Source of the DNA: Burkholderia lata
GTDB lineage: Bacteria; Pseudomonadota; Gammaproteobacteria; Burkholderiales; Burkholderiaceae
DNA: 64,000 nucleotides
Assembly (NCBI RefSeq): GCF_902499335.1
Contig: NZ_CABVQK010000004.1
Location: 310,001 to 374,000, forward strand
Reading direction: 5' to 3'
Part shown: piece by piece, positions 54,726 to 64,000 of the stretch
Layout of the letters: the number at the start of each line of letters is the position of its first letter
Position numbering within the stretch: the stretch's first letter is position 1
Translations under genes and position numbers: made by a program
The notes under the pieces: model-generated
Database searches by the model: none
What the model was told of the DNA's origin: nothing
Seen by the model: only the letters and a program-made list of their open reading frames with translations

Positions 54726-56498
54726 TCAGTGCTCGGATTCGGCCGGCCGGGCCTCCGCGTCCGTATCCGCATCGGCGGGCGGCGGCCCGTCGGGCAATTG
54801 CCCGGCGCGGGCGAACGTCGCGTACCACGCATCGGTCTCGACCAGCTGCGCGTGCGTGCCGGTCGCCCGCACCCTGCCCGCGTCGAGCACGACGATCGTG
54901 TCGGCGGCCGCCGCGAGCGCCGGCTGGTGCGTGACGACGACGCGCGTGCGCTGGCCGCGCAGCGCGACGAGGCTGTCGCGCACGCGCCGCGCGCTCAGCT
55001 CGTCGAGGCTCGCGGTCGGCTCGTCGAACATCAGCACCGGCGCACGCGCCAGCAGCGCACGCGCGAGACACGCACGCTGGCGTTGCCCGCCCGACAACAA
55101 TTGGCCGCCCGGCCCCACGTCCGACTCGAACCCGTCCGGCAATCGCTCGGCGTCGCGCAGCAGGCCGACCGCGTCCAGCGCGTCGCGCAGTTCGGCATCG
55201 GACGCGTCCGGGCGGCCCATCCGCACGTTCCACGCGAGGCTGCCGCGAAACAGCCCGTTGTCCTGGAACACGAGGTTGCGCGTCGCGGCGAGTGTCGCCT
55301 CGCTCAGGTGCCGCACATCGGATCGGCCGAGCAGCACGCGCCCGGCACCCGGATCGTCGAGACGTGCGAGCAGGCCCAGCAGCGTGCTCTTGCCGGCCCC
55401 CGTGGGGCCGACGATCGCGACGAAGCCGCCCGCCGGGCAATGCAGGTCGACGCCGTCGAGCAGCGTCGCGCCGGTGGCCGACCGGTAGCCGACGCGCACC
55501 GCGTCGACGCTCGCATCGTGTACCGGCGTGCCGCGCTCGGGGCTATCGAAACGCGGCGCATGCAGCACCGCGAGCACGGTGTCGAGCGCGCGCCAGCCGC
55601 CGCGCAGCGCCTGGTCGAGCTGCGTGAGCTGCGCGAGCGGCTCGATGAAGCGCACGAGCAGCACGAGCACCGCCACGGCCGTCGCGGCATCGAGCCGGCC
55701 GGCGGAGACGGCCCATGCGCCGCCGACCAGCATCGCGACGAACACGCCCTGCACCGCGCCTGCAAAGCCGAGTTCGATCGGCAGCGAGCGCCGCATCAGC
55801 GCACGCGTGCGGCGATGCTGCTCGTCGAACGCGTGCTGCAGCGCCGCGCGTGCGTCGCCTTCCTGGCCCGCGAAGCGCAACAGCCCCTGATGCGCGGCGA
55901 AGGTCTGAAGCTGCACGGCCATGTCGCGATCGCCGGACGCGCGCGCCTGTTCGAATGCGAGCGTCCGTGTACCGCCGCGTTCGAGCAGCGTGAACAGCAG
56001 CACGGCCGCGGCCGCGAGGCACAGCGCGATGCGCCAGTCGATCCACGCGAGCCCTGCGACAACCGCAAGCGGGGTTACGACCGCGCCGATCAGCGGCCCG
56101 AGCAGGTGTGCAGGTATCCCCATCGCCTGCATGACCGGCCCGCGCAGCAGCCCGGACGGATGACGGTCGCGCACGGCCTGCCACGACGCGATGCGCGGCA
56201 GGTGCCGCACGAGGCGTTCGACGAGACCGGCCGCGAGCGCGCCGCCCGCGCGATAGCCGCCGCGCTGCGCGACGTACAGCACGAGCGCGTGGCACAGCGT
56301 CAGCGCGCCGAGCGCGATCGTCCAGTGCAGCACGGCCGCATGCACGCCGGCGAACCATGCGCGGATCAACGGCACGAGCAGCAACCCGCAGGCGCCGTCG
56401 AGCAACGCGGCAGCCACCGCCCAGCCAACCCCGCGCCACAGCGCGCGGCGTGTTTCGGATGGCAGGCACTGCAAACGTTTGAGCGATTTCATCATCAT
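54726..56498 (-). CDS. pchI: ABC transporter, permease-ATPase half (pyochelin locus, second)
   Basis: 590 residues. Six membrane helices occupy about 20-310; the ATPase has Walker A VGPTGAGKST, signature LLSGGQRQRACLARALL and Walker B VLMFDEPTASLD. It pairs with PchH as a heterodimeric exporter of the siderophore-related type IV fold. The start at 56498 overlaps the pchH stop (ATGATGA). Its role in pyochelin export or ferri-pyochelin handling is inferred from the locus; the direct substrate is not shown. Confidence 0.9.
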   Translation of the reverse strand: MMMKSLKRLQCLPSETRRALWRGVGWAVAAALLDGACGLLLVPLIRAWFAGVHAAVLHWTIALGALTLCHALVLYVAQRGGYRAGGALAAGLVERLVRHLPRIASWQAVRDRHPSGLLRGPVMQAMGIPAHLLGPLIGAVVTPLAVVAGLAWIDWRIALCLAAAAVLLFTLLERGGTRTLAFEQARASGDRDMAVQLQTFAAHQGLLRFAGQEGDARAALQHAFDEQHRRTRALMRRSLPIELGFAGAVQGVFVAMLVGGAWAVSAGRLDAATAVAVLVLLVRFIEPLAQLTQLDQALRGGWRALDTVLAVLHAPRFDSPERGTPVHDASVDAVRVGYRSATGATLLDGVDLHCPAGGFVAIVGPTGAGKSTLLGLLARLDDPGAGRVLLGRSDVRHLSEATLAATRNLVFQDNGLFRGSLAWNVRMGRPDASDAELRDALDAVGLLRDAERLPDGFESDVGPGGQLLSGGQRQRACLARALLARAPVLMFDEPTASLDELSARRVRDSLVALRGQRTRVVVTHQPALAAAADTIVVLDAGRVRATGTHAQLVETDAWYATFARAGQLPDGPPPADADTDAEARPAESEH

Positions 56499-58216
56499 GC
56501 GGCCTCCCCGCCTGCGACACCGCGTTCGTTCCATAGCCGCGCATACAGCCCGCGCGCGGCCAGCAGCACCGCGTGCGTACCACGCTCGACGATGCGGCCG
56601 CGATCCATCACGAGAATCTGGTCCGCATGCCGGATTGCATCGAGATCGTGGCTGACGATCACGCGGGTGCGCATGTCGCCGCGCAGCGCATTGCGCAATG
56701 CACGCCCGGTTTGCGGATCGAGCGCAGAGGCCGGTTCGTCGAGCAGCAGCAGCGGCGCGGGCGACAGCAGCGCACGTGCAATCGCCAGCCGCTGCAGTTC
56801 GCCGCCGGACAGCTGCACGTCGCGCCCGCACACGCAGTCGTAGCCGCCCGGCAACGCGTCGATACGCTCGTCGAGGCAGGCCGCGCGTGCGACTGCGCGA
56901 ATTTCGTCGTGATCGGCGTCGGGCCGGTAAAGCGCGATGTTCGCGGCAATCGTCACGTCGAGCGCGGCGGCTTGCTGGAACACCATCGCGACCTGCTCGC
57001 GCCGCGTATCCGACGCGAGCAGCCGCAGATCGGCGCCGCCGAGCCGCACCGTGCCGCGGTCCGGATCCATGAAGCGCGCGAGCAGCATCAGCAGCGTGCT
57101 CTTGCCCGCGCCCGACGGCCCGACGATCGCAGTGGTCGTGCCGGCCGCGATCGTCGCGTCGATGTCGCGCAGGATCGGCGTGCCGCCGATGTCGACGCTC
57201 ACGCCGCGCAATTCGACCGACGCGTCGCGCGGCACCTGAGCAGCGCCATCGGCTGGCTCCGGCAGGCCCGGCTGTGCGAGCAACGCATCGAGGCGTGCAG
57301 CGGCCGCGCGCGCTTCGCGCAATGCGTCGGCACCGTGGCCGAGCGCACGCACCGGCGCGGCGACCGCCCAGATCAGCAGCGCGAACGCGCACAGTTCGCC
57401 GACCGGCAAGCGGCCGGCCGTCAGCCACATCGCGCCGAACACGACCCACGCGAGCAGAAACGGTGTGCCGAGCAGCACCTGCGTGCAGGCGCCGGGCCCG
57501 CCGACGCGGCCGACCCACGCTGAAAACGCCTGTTCGAAGCGCCCGGTCGACTCCAGCGCAGCCGCCTCGATACCCGCGCCCGGGTACTGCCGCACGAGCG
57601 CCGGGTTCTGCGCCAACTGTGCGTAGTCGCCCATCAGCTGTTCGAGTGCCGCATTGCGGGCAGCGACAGCCGGTGCGAACCGCGCCGAACGCATCCAGCG
57701 AAACAGCGCGGCGCCCGCGACGAGCGGCACGAGCGCGAACGCGAGCAGCGCGGGATTCAGGTAAAGCAGACACGCGAGCGCTACGCACGGCACGACAATC
57801 AATTGCGTGACATCGGCCGGCGCATGCGCGACGAGCTGGTGCAGCGCGCGCACATCCTGGTCGACATGACGCGAGACGCGATCGCTGCCCGCACGCGCGA
57901 ACCAGCCGAGCGGCAAGCGCTGCAGATGATCGGCGAGGCGTCTGCGCAAGCGGTCGGCGAGATCGGCGTCGACGCGGTGTGTCAGGTGCAACGCGATCGT
58001 CTGGCCGCCCAGCCAGCACGCGCCGGCCACCACGGCCGCGACAAGCCAGCCGCGTGCCGTCGCGTCGAGCTGCGCGGTCGCGCGCCATGCATCGGCGACA
58101 CGACCGAGCGCAAGCCACGGCACGAGCGACGCGACACCCGCCAGCGCCTGCAGCACGACCGCCGCCACGAGCGGCACCGCGAACGGCCGCAACATCGAAA
58201 GCAACGGCCTCTTCAT
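56495..58216 (-). CDS. pchH: ABC transporter, permease-ATPase half (pyochelin locus, first)
   Basis: 573 residues; the fused membrane part starts FAVPLVAAVVLQALAGVASLVPWLALGRVADAW. ATPase motifs are VGPSGAGKST, VQLSGGELQRLAIARALL and LLLLDEPASALD with the switch His in IVSHDLD. It is the partner of PchI. The start overlaps the pchG stop by four bases (ATGA 58216-58213). Confidence 0.9.
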   Translation of the reverse strand: MKRPLLSMLRPFAVPLVAAVVLQALAGVASLVPWLALGRVADAWRATAQLDATARGWLVAAVVAGACWLGGQTIALHLTHRVDADLADRLRRRLADHLQRLPLGWFARAGSDRVSRHVDQDVRALHQLVAHAPADVTQLIVVPCVALACLLYLNPALLAFALVPLVAGAALFRWMRSARFAPAVAARNAALEQLMGDYAQLAQNPALVRQYPGAGIEAAALESTGRFEQAFSAWVGRVGGPGACTQVLLGTPFLLAWVVFGAMWLTAGRLPVGELCAFALLIWAVAAPVRALGHGADALREARAAAARLDALLAQPGLPEPADGAAQVPRDASVELRGVSVDIGGTPILRDIDATIAAGTTTAIVGPSGAGKSTLLMLLARFMDPDRGTVRLGGADLRLLASDTRREQVAMVFQQAAALDVTIAANIALYRPDADHDEIRAVARAACLDERIDALPGGYDCVCGRDVQLSGGELQRLAIARALLSPAPLLLLDEPASALDPQTGRALRNALRGDMRTRVIVSHDLDAIRHADQILVMDRGRIVERGTHAVLLAARGLYARLWNERGVAGGEAA

Positions 58217-59265
58217 GCGGCACGCTCCAGCAGCATGCCGAGCGTCGCCGCGCACGCGTCGCCCGGCGGCTGCTCCGGAAAGCCGAGTTGCATGGTCAGT
58301 TGCTGCCAGACGCGCGTCACGTCGATGCTGCGCTGATTGCACGCCTGCAACCCTTCGCCCGACACGAGCCGATCGACCGCGCGCACGGCCGCCTGCGGCC
58401 AGCTGCGCGCATGAATCGCGCCCCACGTGTCGCGCGCATCGTCGCAGATCTGGACGCTCGGCATGTCGCTGCCCGTCGTATCGCCGAAGATCGGGAACAG
58501 CCCGTTTTCGTCGATCTCCGGTTCGCGCAACGCCGGCGCCCACCACAGCGGGCCATGCGGCGACGCGAGCGTCCACGTGCCGGCGTCCGTCGTCAGCGTG
58601 ATGCTGAACAGCATGCTCATCCGGCCGTCGTCGGCCGCCGCCATCTCGTTGTGCACGCGCAGCGAGACCGGCGTTTCGGCCAGCACCATCGCACATTCGC
58701 GCATCGACGACAGCGCCGGCCCGACCGGCTCGACCGACCACGGGCCCACGCCCTGCAGCGCGGCCGCGAGCACGTCGAGCGCCGCGAAACTGGCCTGCAC
58801 CGAGCACACGACATCCGCATGCACCGGCGCACTCGTTTCACGCAGCCGCCGCGCGACGGCGATGAAGCGAGAGACGACCGGCAGGTTCGGATAGAAGCTG
58901 TTGAGCAGGCAGCGGCGGCCATGACGCGACGCGGTGCGCAGCACGCGATCCCATTCGTCGGGCAGCAGCGGATGCTCGATCACGACATCGATCCCGTGTT
59001 CGAGCAGCCGGCACGCGAGCGCGGCCCCGTCGGCGCCGCGCGCCGCGCCGCCGACCGCGACGCACGCGACGCGCACGTCCTCGGGCAGCGCTTCCGGACG
59101 GTCGAACACGGGCGCGCCGACACGCGCGGCCAGCGCGGCGGTACGCGCGCTGCCTTGCCCCAGGATGCCCGCGACACAATACGCATCGGACGCAGCGAGG
59201 CCCGCCGCATAGAACTGGCCGAAGCGGGAGCCGGCCACGACGACCGGCAGCGGATGGACCTTCAT
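58213..59265 (-). CDS. pchG: Thiazolinyl imide reductase
   Basis: 350 residues. LPVVVAGSRFGQFYAAGL is a Rossmann NADPH motif with G-x-x-x-G spacing characteristic of Gfo/Idh-like imide reductases (PchG/Irp3). The C-terminal beta sheet domain follows. It reduces the second thiazoline to thiazolidine during pyochelin assembly on PchF. The start overlaps the pchF stop by four bases, so synthesis is coupled. Confidence 0.93.
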   Translation of the reverse strand: MKVHPLPVVVAGSRFGQFYAAGLAASDAYCVAGILGQGSARTAALAARVGAPVFDRPEALPEDVRVACVAVGGAARGADGAALACRLLEHGIDVVIEHPLLPDEWDRVLRTASRHGRRCLLNSFYPNLPVVSRFIAVARRLRETSAPVHADVVCSVQASFAALDVLAAALQGVGPWSVEPVGPALSSMRECAMVLAETPVSLRVHNEMAAADDGRMSMLFSITLTTDAGTWTLASPHGPLWWAPALREPEIDENGLFPIFGDTTGSDMPSVQICDDARDTWGAIHARSWPQAAVRAVDRLVSGEGLQACNQRSIDVTRVWQQLTMQLGFPEQPPGDACAATLGMLLERAA

Positions 59266-62200
59266 TGCGCCTCCTTCAGGCGGGTATCGACGAACGCGGC
59301 ATTCAGGCAGTCGAAATGACCGCCGGGGATATCGACGGACGTGATGCCGCCGAGCGCCTGCGCCGTCCAGTACTCGGTGAGCGCCGCGCGCTGCTGCGGA
59401 ATCAGCGGGTTGCAGCGCTCCGGCACGAACAGCCGCAGCGCACCCGTGTACGGAGCGTCGCCGGCCCAGTGGCTCGCCTGCACCGAATGCATGAAGAGCC
59501 GGTACAGCCGTTCGCGTTCGTCGAGCAGCGGATGCGCGACCTCGTCCTGCATCGATAATCCGGCGGCCGCGCGCAGCACGCGGCGGCGCAACGCGTCGAG
59601 CGGCTCGCAGCGACCGCCGAAAATCTCCAGCTGTGCCTGCAGGCTGCCGGGCGCGAGACGTGCGGGGTCGGCCTTCAACGCGTCGGCGAGTGCGTCGGCC
59701 AGCACATACGTTTCCGGAAAACCGAGCGCGTCGAGCGGCAGCCCGAGCGTCGCCGCGAAGTTGAACAGCACGAGCCGTTCGTCTTCGATCAGGTACGGAA
59801 TCCGGTAGCTCGACACGATGTCGAGCGTGCGCACTTCGACGCCGAGCTGCACCAGCGACTTCGCCATTTCGAGTGCGATCAGCCCGCCCGAGCAGTAGCC
59901 GAGCACGTCGACCTCGCGCACGCCGGTGCGCCACAGTGCATCCGCATAGCGCCGGCCGAGCGTCGCATTCAGGTGGCGTGCCGGCAGGTCGAGATAGTCC
60001 TGCGCGTCGCGCACCGCGAAGCCGAGCACCGGCCCGAGCCGCGCGAGCGCCGGCATGACCGGACGATAGGCATGCACGGTGCCGAGCCCTTCGTGCACGA
60101 CCACGCGCGGCACGCCGTCGCCCGGCGCGAGCGGAATCGGCCGCACGTCGGCACGCACGCGGGGCGCAGGCGCATGGATGACCGCCGATACGTGCGTCGT
60201 GCGCGGGGCGGCCGGTGACGGTGCGACCGACGGTGGCTCGCCCGCATCGCGCAAGCATTGCGCGAACGCGGCGGGCGTCGGTTGCGCAAGCACCCAGCGC
60301 AGCAACCGGTCGAACGGATGCGCTTGCGCGAGCGGTTCCTCGCCGCGCAGCCGCGACACGAGCTGCGCGATCAACAGCGAATCGCCGCCCGCAGCGAAGA
60401 AGTCCTGATCCGGCGTGACGTTGCGCGTATCGAGCACGGCTTCCCACAAGCCGATCAGCCGCGCCAGCAGCGGATCGGCGACGGTCTGCGCGTGGACCGG
60501 TCGAGCGGCCGCCGGCTCCGGTTCGCGGATGTCGGCGATGCCGGCCAGCGTCCGGCGGTCGATCTTGCCGTTCGCTGTCACGGGCAGGCGGTCGAGCACG
60601 CGCAGTTGAGACGGCACCATGTAGCCCGGCACGCGCTCCGCGACGAACGCCAGCAGCGCGTCCGGCGCGATGCGCGCCGCGCCGCGCTTCACGTGCGCGA
60701 GCAGGATGTCGTAGCCGAGCGCGTCGAGCGGCGTGCCGGGTGCCACGCAACCGAGCGCACGATCGCCACCATCCGACTGCAGCCACTCGAGCCACTGCGC
60801 GCGCGGCACGAACAACCGCGCCGACTCGGCACGCGCGTCGTTCGGCGTTTCCATCATCAACCCCTGGCTGATGCTGATTTCCGGATGCTCGGTCGTCAGT
60901 TCCTGGATCACCCACCACGCATCGGCCGCCGACAGCGCACGCAATCCTGCGATCAACGCGACCGTGTCGCGCGCATTGTTCAGCGCGCCGGAGCTGATCG
61001 TGACGTCGACGGAATGCGGCGCGATGCCCTGCGCGTCGAACGGCGCGTTCATGTCGAACCGCACGAACCGCATCCACGGATACGCGGCAAAGCGCTCGCG
61101 CGCCGCCGCGAGGAAATAGCTCGACACGTCGCTGAACAGGTAGTCGATCCGTGTGCCCGCTTCGGCCAGCGGGGCAAGGGCGTCGACGATCGCCCGTGTC
61201 GCCGCGGCCGTTCCCGCGCCGATCTCGAGGATCCGCCATGGGCGCTGCGGCTCGCGTGCGACGATCGCGCGCACGGCCTGTGCCATCCCGTTGTGCAGTG
61301 CGTGCGCATGTTCGCCGTCGCTGTACATCGCGTCGGCGATATGCGATGCGCCTTCCGGGAACATCAGGCCGGCAGGCGACACACTGCCGTCCACCTGCAC
61401 GTCGATGCATCCGGCGCTGTCGCGGAAATAGTCGACGAGGACGGCCGGCCACAGATCGGGCGACGCATCCTGCGCAAACGCGTCCCAGCATGCATGCGCA
61501 TCAGCATGGCTGGCATCGGGCCGCAGACGCCAGCCGGCTGCTTCTGCATCCGCGCGCAGCACACCGTGCTTGTCGAGCATCGCGAGCCAGTGGCGCAACA
61601 GATGCTGCCGCGCCGGCGGCACGCGCAGCCGTTCGCACAGCGTCGCGAAATCCGTCGCGGCATCGTCGGTCAGCGCGCCTGCCGGCACGATCCACGCGGC
61701 CAGCGACGCAACGCAGGCCGCTTCGAGCTGTGCGACCGACCGTGCCACATCCGCGTGTTCGGGCCAGCGCGCGGCGTCGAACGCCGTGCGCACCTGCTTC
61801 GCAATCTCGTGCAGCGCGTCGTCCTGTGCGTTCGGTGCCGGCTCCGCGCCGTGCAGCGACGCGAAGCTCGCGAGCCGGCGCTCCGCGCCTTCGCCGAGCA
61901 CGATCGTCGCGGCTGCACCGACGAGCGGATGCGCGGTCAGCGCCGCATCGATCTCGGCCAGCTCGATCCGGTAGCCGCGGATCTTCACCTGATCGTCCTG
62001 CCGCCCGAGGAATTCGAGCGAACCGTCGGCGCGCAAGCGGCCAAGATCGCCGGTGCGATAAAGCCTGCGCCCGTCGCGATGACGGATGAAGCGTTCGGCC
62101 GTGCGCACGGGATCGTTCGCATAACCCGTCGCGAGCCCGACGCCGCCGATATGGATCTCGCCGCGCACGCCGGCCGGGCACGGCCGGCCGAGCGCGTCGA

Positions 62201-64000
62201 GCACTTCCATCGTCTGCCCGGTCAGCGCGCGGCCGTACGGAATGCTGGCAAGCTGCGTGTCCGCCGCACGGATCGGATGCTCGATCGACCAGATCGACGC
62301 CTCGGTCGCGCCCCCCAGGCTGAACAGCGCGCTGTCGGACCAGCGCCGCCACCAGCGCGTGGGCAGCGTCACCGGAATCCAGTCGCCCGACCACAGCACG
62401 CGGCGCGGGCCCGGCACGTCGAGCGCCGGTTCGCCTTCGAGGTAGTCGATCAGCATCTGCCCTTGCGCGGGCACCGAGTTCCACAGCGTCACGCGATGGC
62501 GCACCATCAGCTCGGCCCAGTGCGACGGATCGTTGCCGCGCGCCGGATCGGGCAGCACGATGCACGCGCCGCGTGCGGTCGCGCCGAAGAAGTCGTAGAC
62601 AGACAGGTCGAAGCTCAGCTCGGCAAGGCCGAGCACCACGTCCCCGTCGCCGACTTCATGACGCGCGCTGATGTCGGCAAGCGTGTTGCACACCGCCGCG
62701 TGGCTCAGCATCACGCCCTTCGGTTCGCCGGTTGAACCCGACGTATAGATCACGTATGCGAGCGCGTCGCCGTCGATGTCGCGCGCGGCGCGCGGCGGCC
62801 ATTGCGGATCGATCGGCAACGTATCGATATCGATGCGCGCGCAACCATCATGTTCGAAGTCGAGCGCCTGAACGCTGACGACCGCACGCACTCGCGCATT
62901 GCGCAAAATCGCCTGTTGCCGCAGCGCCGGCTGGCGGCTGTCGACCGGCACGTACGCGGCGCCCGCCTGGACGATCGCGAGTACGGCAGCAAGCTGGTGC
63001 GCGCACTTCGGCATCAGCACCGCGACCGTGTCGCCCACGCCGACGCCGGCCTGTTCAAGCGCGGACCGCAGCGCCGCCGCGTGCAGCGCGACGTCGCGAT
63101 ACGTGCGCGCCCCCTGCGCGTCGATCACCACCGGCGCATCGGGCGTCCGCAACGCCTGCGCGGCGAAGCCGGCCGCGATATGCGTATCCGCATCCGGGTG
63201 GACATCGGCAACTGGCACGCCGGACGGCAACACGATATCGCCCGCACGCGACCACGATTCGGCATCAGCGGCGAGGCGGCCCAGCAGCGCGACGTACGCG
63301 TCGAACATCGCCGAGGGCATCCCGTCCGGGAACAGGTCGTCACGCACGTCCCAGCCGATTTCCAGTCCGCCGAACTGGTCGGTCACCTGACAGTCGAGCC
63401 AGACCTGCGGCGTCTGACTGATCATGTGGAGAGGCGGCTCGGCGCGGCCGGCGTGCTCGCCGAGCAGGCGGCCCACGCTGCCGATGCCGCTCGTGAACAC
63501 CACCGGCATCAGCGCCGCATCCTTGCCTCGCCGCCGCGCGAGTTCGCGCATCACGTCGACACCGGTAAACGCGCGATGGTCGAGATCGTCGAACATCCGC
63601 GCGCCGATCGTGCGTGCGCGTTCGACGAAATCGCGCCCTTGCGTCGCGTCGACCGCCAGCAGGCTCAGTGCGGTGAAATCGCCGAGCACCGCGTCGATGC
63701 GCGGATGCACGGGCGGCCGGTTCAGCACCGTCAGGTTCAGGCAGAACGCGGGCGACTGGCTCCAGCGGCCGACGACTTCGGCGAACGCGGCCAGCGCGAC
63801 ACTTGCCGCGCTCAACCCGAAGCGGCTCGCGTGTCCGCTCAGCGCGGCCCATTGCGCACGATCGAGCCGCGCATGACGGTGCGTGAAGCGCGGCCGTGCA
63901 TCGGAACGCATCGCGGGCACCACCGGCAGATCGGGGCGCGCCGGCAGATCGTCGATGCGCGCGAGCCACCACGCCTTGTCGCGCGCATGATCGGCGCGCG
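59262..64000 (-). CDS. pchF: Pyochelin synthetase PchF, C-terminal ~1,579 residues (runs off right edge)
   Basis: NRPS module cut at the window edge. Visible in order: the rest of the cyclisation domain (up to about 63280), adenylation domain with LAYVIYTSGSTGEPKGV (near 62740) and LYRTGDLGRL, an embedded methyltransferase with RILEIGAGTAAATRAIV (near 61220) between A8 and A9-like motifs, carrier domain FFAAGGDSLLIAQL (near 60385, phosphopantetheine Ser) and thioesterase. It activates cysteine, cyclises and N-methylates it and releases pyochelin. The thioesterase elbow reads G-Y-C-S-G (59889-59900), with Cys where most have Ser. Confidence 0.95.
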   Translation of the reverse strand, partial: RADHARDKAWWLARIDDLPARPDLPVVPAMRSDARPRFTHRHARLDRAQWAALSGHASRFGLSAASVALAAFAEVVGRWSQSPAFCLNLTVLNRPPVHPRIDAVLGDFTALSLLAVDATQGRDFVERARTIGARMFDDLDHRAFTGVDVMRELARRRGKDAALMPVVFTSGIGSVGRLLGEHAGRAEPPLHMISQTPQVWLDCQVTDQFGGLEIGWDVRDDLFPDGMPSAMFDAYVALLGRLAADAESWSRAGDIVLPSGVPVADVHPDADTHIAAGFAAQALRTPDAPVVIDAQGARTYRDVALHAAALRSALEQAGVGVGDTVAVLMPKCAHQLAAVLAIVQAGAAYVPVDSRQPALRQQAILRNARVRAVVSVQALDFEHDGCARIDIDTLPIDPQWPPRAARDIDGDALAYVIYTSGSTGEPKGVMLSHAAVCNTLADISARHEVGDGDVVLGLAELSFDLSVYDFFGATARGACIVLPDPARGNDPSHWAELMVRHRVTLWNSVPAQGQMLIDYLEGEPALDVPGPRRVLWSGDWIPVTLPTRWWRRWSDSALFSLGGATEASIWSIEHPIRAADTQLASIPYGRALTGQTMEVLDALGRPCPAGVRGEIHIGGVGLATGYANDPVRTAERFIRHRDGRRLYRTGDLGRLRADGSLEFLGRQDDQVKIRGYRIELAEIDAALTAHPLVGAAATIVLGEGAERRLASFASLHGAEPAPNAQDDALHEIAKQVRTAFDAARWPEHADVARSVAQLEAACVASLAAWIVPAGALTDDAATDFATLCERLRVPPARQHLLRHWLAMLDKHGVLRADAEAAGWRLRPDASHADAHACWDAFAQDASPDLWPAVLVDYFRDSAGCIDVQVDGSVSPAGLMFPEGASHIADAMYSDGEHAHALHNGMAQAVRAIVAREPQRPWRILEIGAGTAAATRAIVDALAPLAEAGTRIDYLFSDVSSYFLAAARERFAAYPWMRFVRFDMNAPFDAQGIAPHSVDVTISSGALNNARDTVALIAGLRALSAADAWWVIQELTTEHPEISISQGLMMETPNDARAESARLFVPRAQWLEWLQSDGGDRALGCVAPGTPLDALGYDILLAHVKRGAARIAPDALLAFVAERVPGYMVPSQLRVLDRLPVTANGKIDRRTLAGIADIREPEPAAARPVHAQTVADPLLARLIGLWEAVLDTRNVTPDQDFFAAGGDSLLIAQLVSRLRGEEPLAQAHPFDRLLRWVLAQPTPAAFAQCLRDAGEPPSVAPSPAAPRTTHVSAVIHAPAPRVRADVRPIPLAPGDGVPRVVVHEGLGTVHAYRPVMPALARLGPVLGFAVRDAQDYLDLPARHLNATLGRRYADALWRTGVREVDVLGYCSGGLIALEMAKSLVQLGVEVRTLDIVSSYRIPYLIEDERLVLFNFAATLGLPLDALGFPETYVLADALADALKADPARLAPGSLQAQLEIFGGRCEPLDALRRRVLRAAAGLSMQDEVAHPLLDERERLYRLFMHSVQASHWAGDAPYTGALRLFVPERCNPLIPQQRAALTEYWTAQALGGITSVDIPGGHFDCLNAAFVDTRLKEAQ

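Overview
The window is GC-rich (roughly 65-68% by eye) and reads as a Burkholderia chromosome, most likely a Burkholderia cepacia complex member and probably its second chromosome. The main grounds are the pyochelin locus (pchF-G-H-I with fptA-fptB-fptC-fptX), a valine-catabolic mms operon, MacAB-type efflux, many LysR/AraC/TetR regulators and strong G/C bias at third codon positions. This assignment is inference from gene content; no 16S gene is present.

Layout. 1-1.4 kb: the truncated end of a lower-GC PIN-domain gene and an orphan M15-like protein. 1.4-5.2 kb: a VOC protein, an isochorismatase-fold protein lacking its catalytic triad, and a divergent TetR/FAD-monooxygenase pair with two clear operator palindromes. 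5.2-11 kb: secreted RNase T2, an exported hypothetical, an HdeD-like membrane domain fused to a papain-like domain, a lipoprotein, an XRE regulator, an HD hydrolase and a methyltransferase remnant. 11-19.7 kb: macA-macB-outer-membrane lipoprotein, a divergent LysR/DHA2 exporter pair and an AbrB-family permease. 19.7-28.4 kb: a leftward operon for valine/isobutyrate degradation (acyl-CoA dehydrogenase, acyl-CoA synthetase, mmsA, mmsB, enoyl-CoA hydratase, 3-hydroxyisobutyryl-CoA hydrolase) with a divergent AraC regulator. 28.5-32.2 kb: an NfeD protease/SPFH pair and a phosphorylcholine-phosphatase-like HAD enzyme. 32.7-36.9 kb: an M24 peptidase, an EphD-like epoxide hydrolase/SDR fusion and a PF10118 protein, preceded by hairpin repeats.

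36.9-42.1 kb is the most unusual part. Two DUF2917 paralogues each follow a near-duplicate leader with promoter, mini-ORF and intrinsic terminator, about 147 nt from predicted start to terminator. Further on lie a purine permease, DUF1488 and a three-fold 49-bp hairpin repeat just before an AcoR-like activator. 42.1-47.6 kb: the activator, a ferredoxin, an SRPBCC protein, a small copper-handling group (DUF2946, CopC, PCuAC, a 57-residue membrane protein) and a LysE exporter. 47.6-49.1 kb: a leucine-rich-repeat protein kinase and tRNA-Leu(GAG). 49.3-64 kb: pyochelin uptake and synthesis genes, all leftward. pchF runs off the right edge, and fptA lies behind a textbook Fur-type palindrome.

How the parts work together: PchF/PchG assemble and reduce pyochelin, PchH/PchI are the linked ABC exporters, FptA imports ferric pyochelin across the outer membrane, and FptX with the PepSY protein handles the inner-membrane step. 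The mms operon takes isobutyryl-CoA through methacrylyl-CoA, 3-hydroxyisobutyryl-CoA, 3-hydroxyisobutyrate and methylmalonate semialdehyde to propionyl-CoA. I saw no insertion sequence, prophage or CRISPR array. The candidates for something undescribed are the two families of repeated structured leaders (32.7/42.0 kb and 36.9/37.6 kb).
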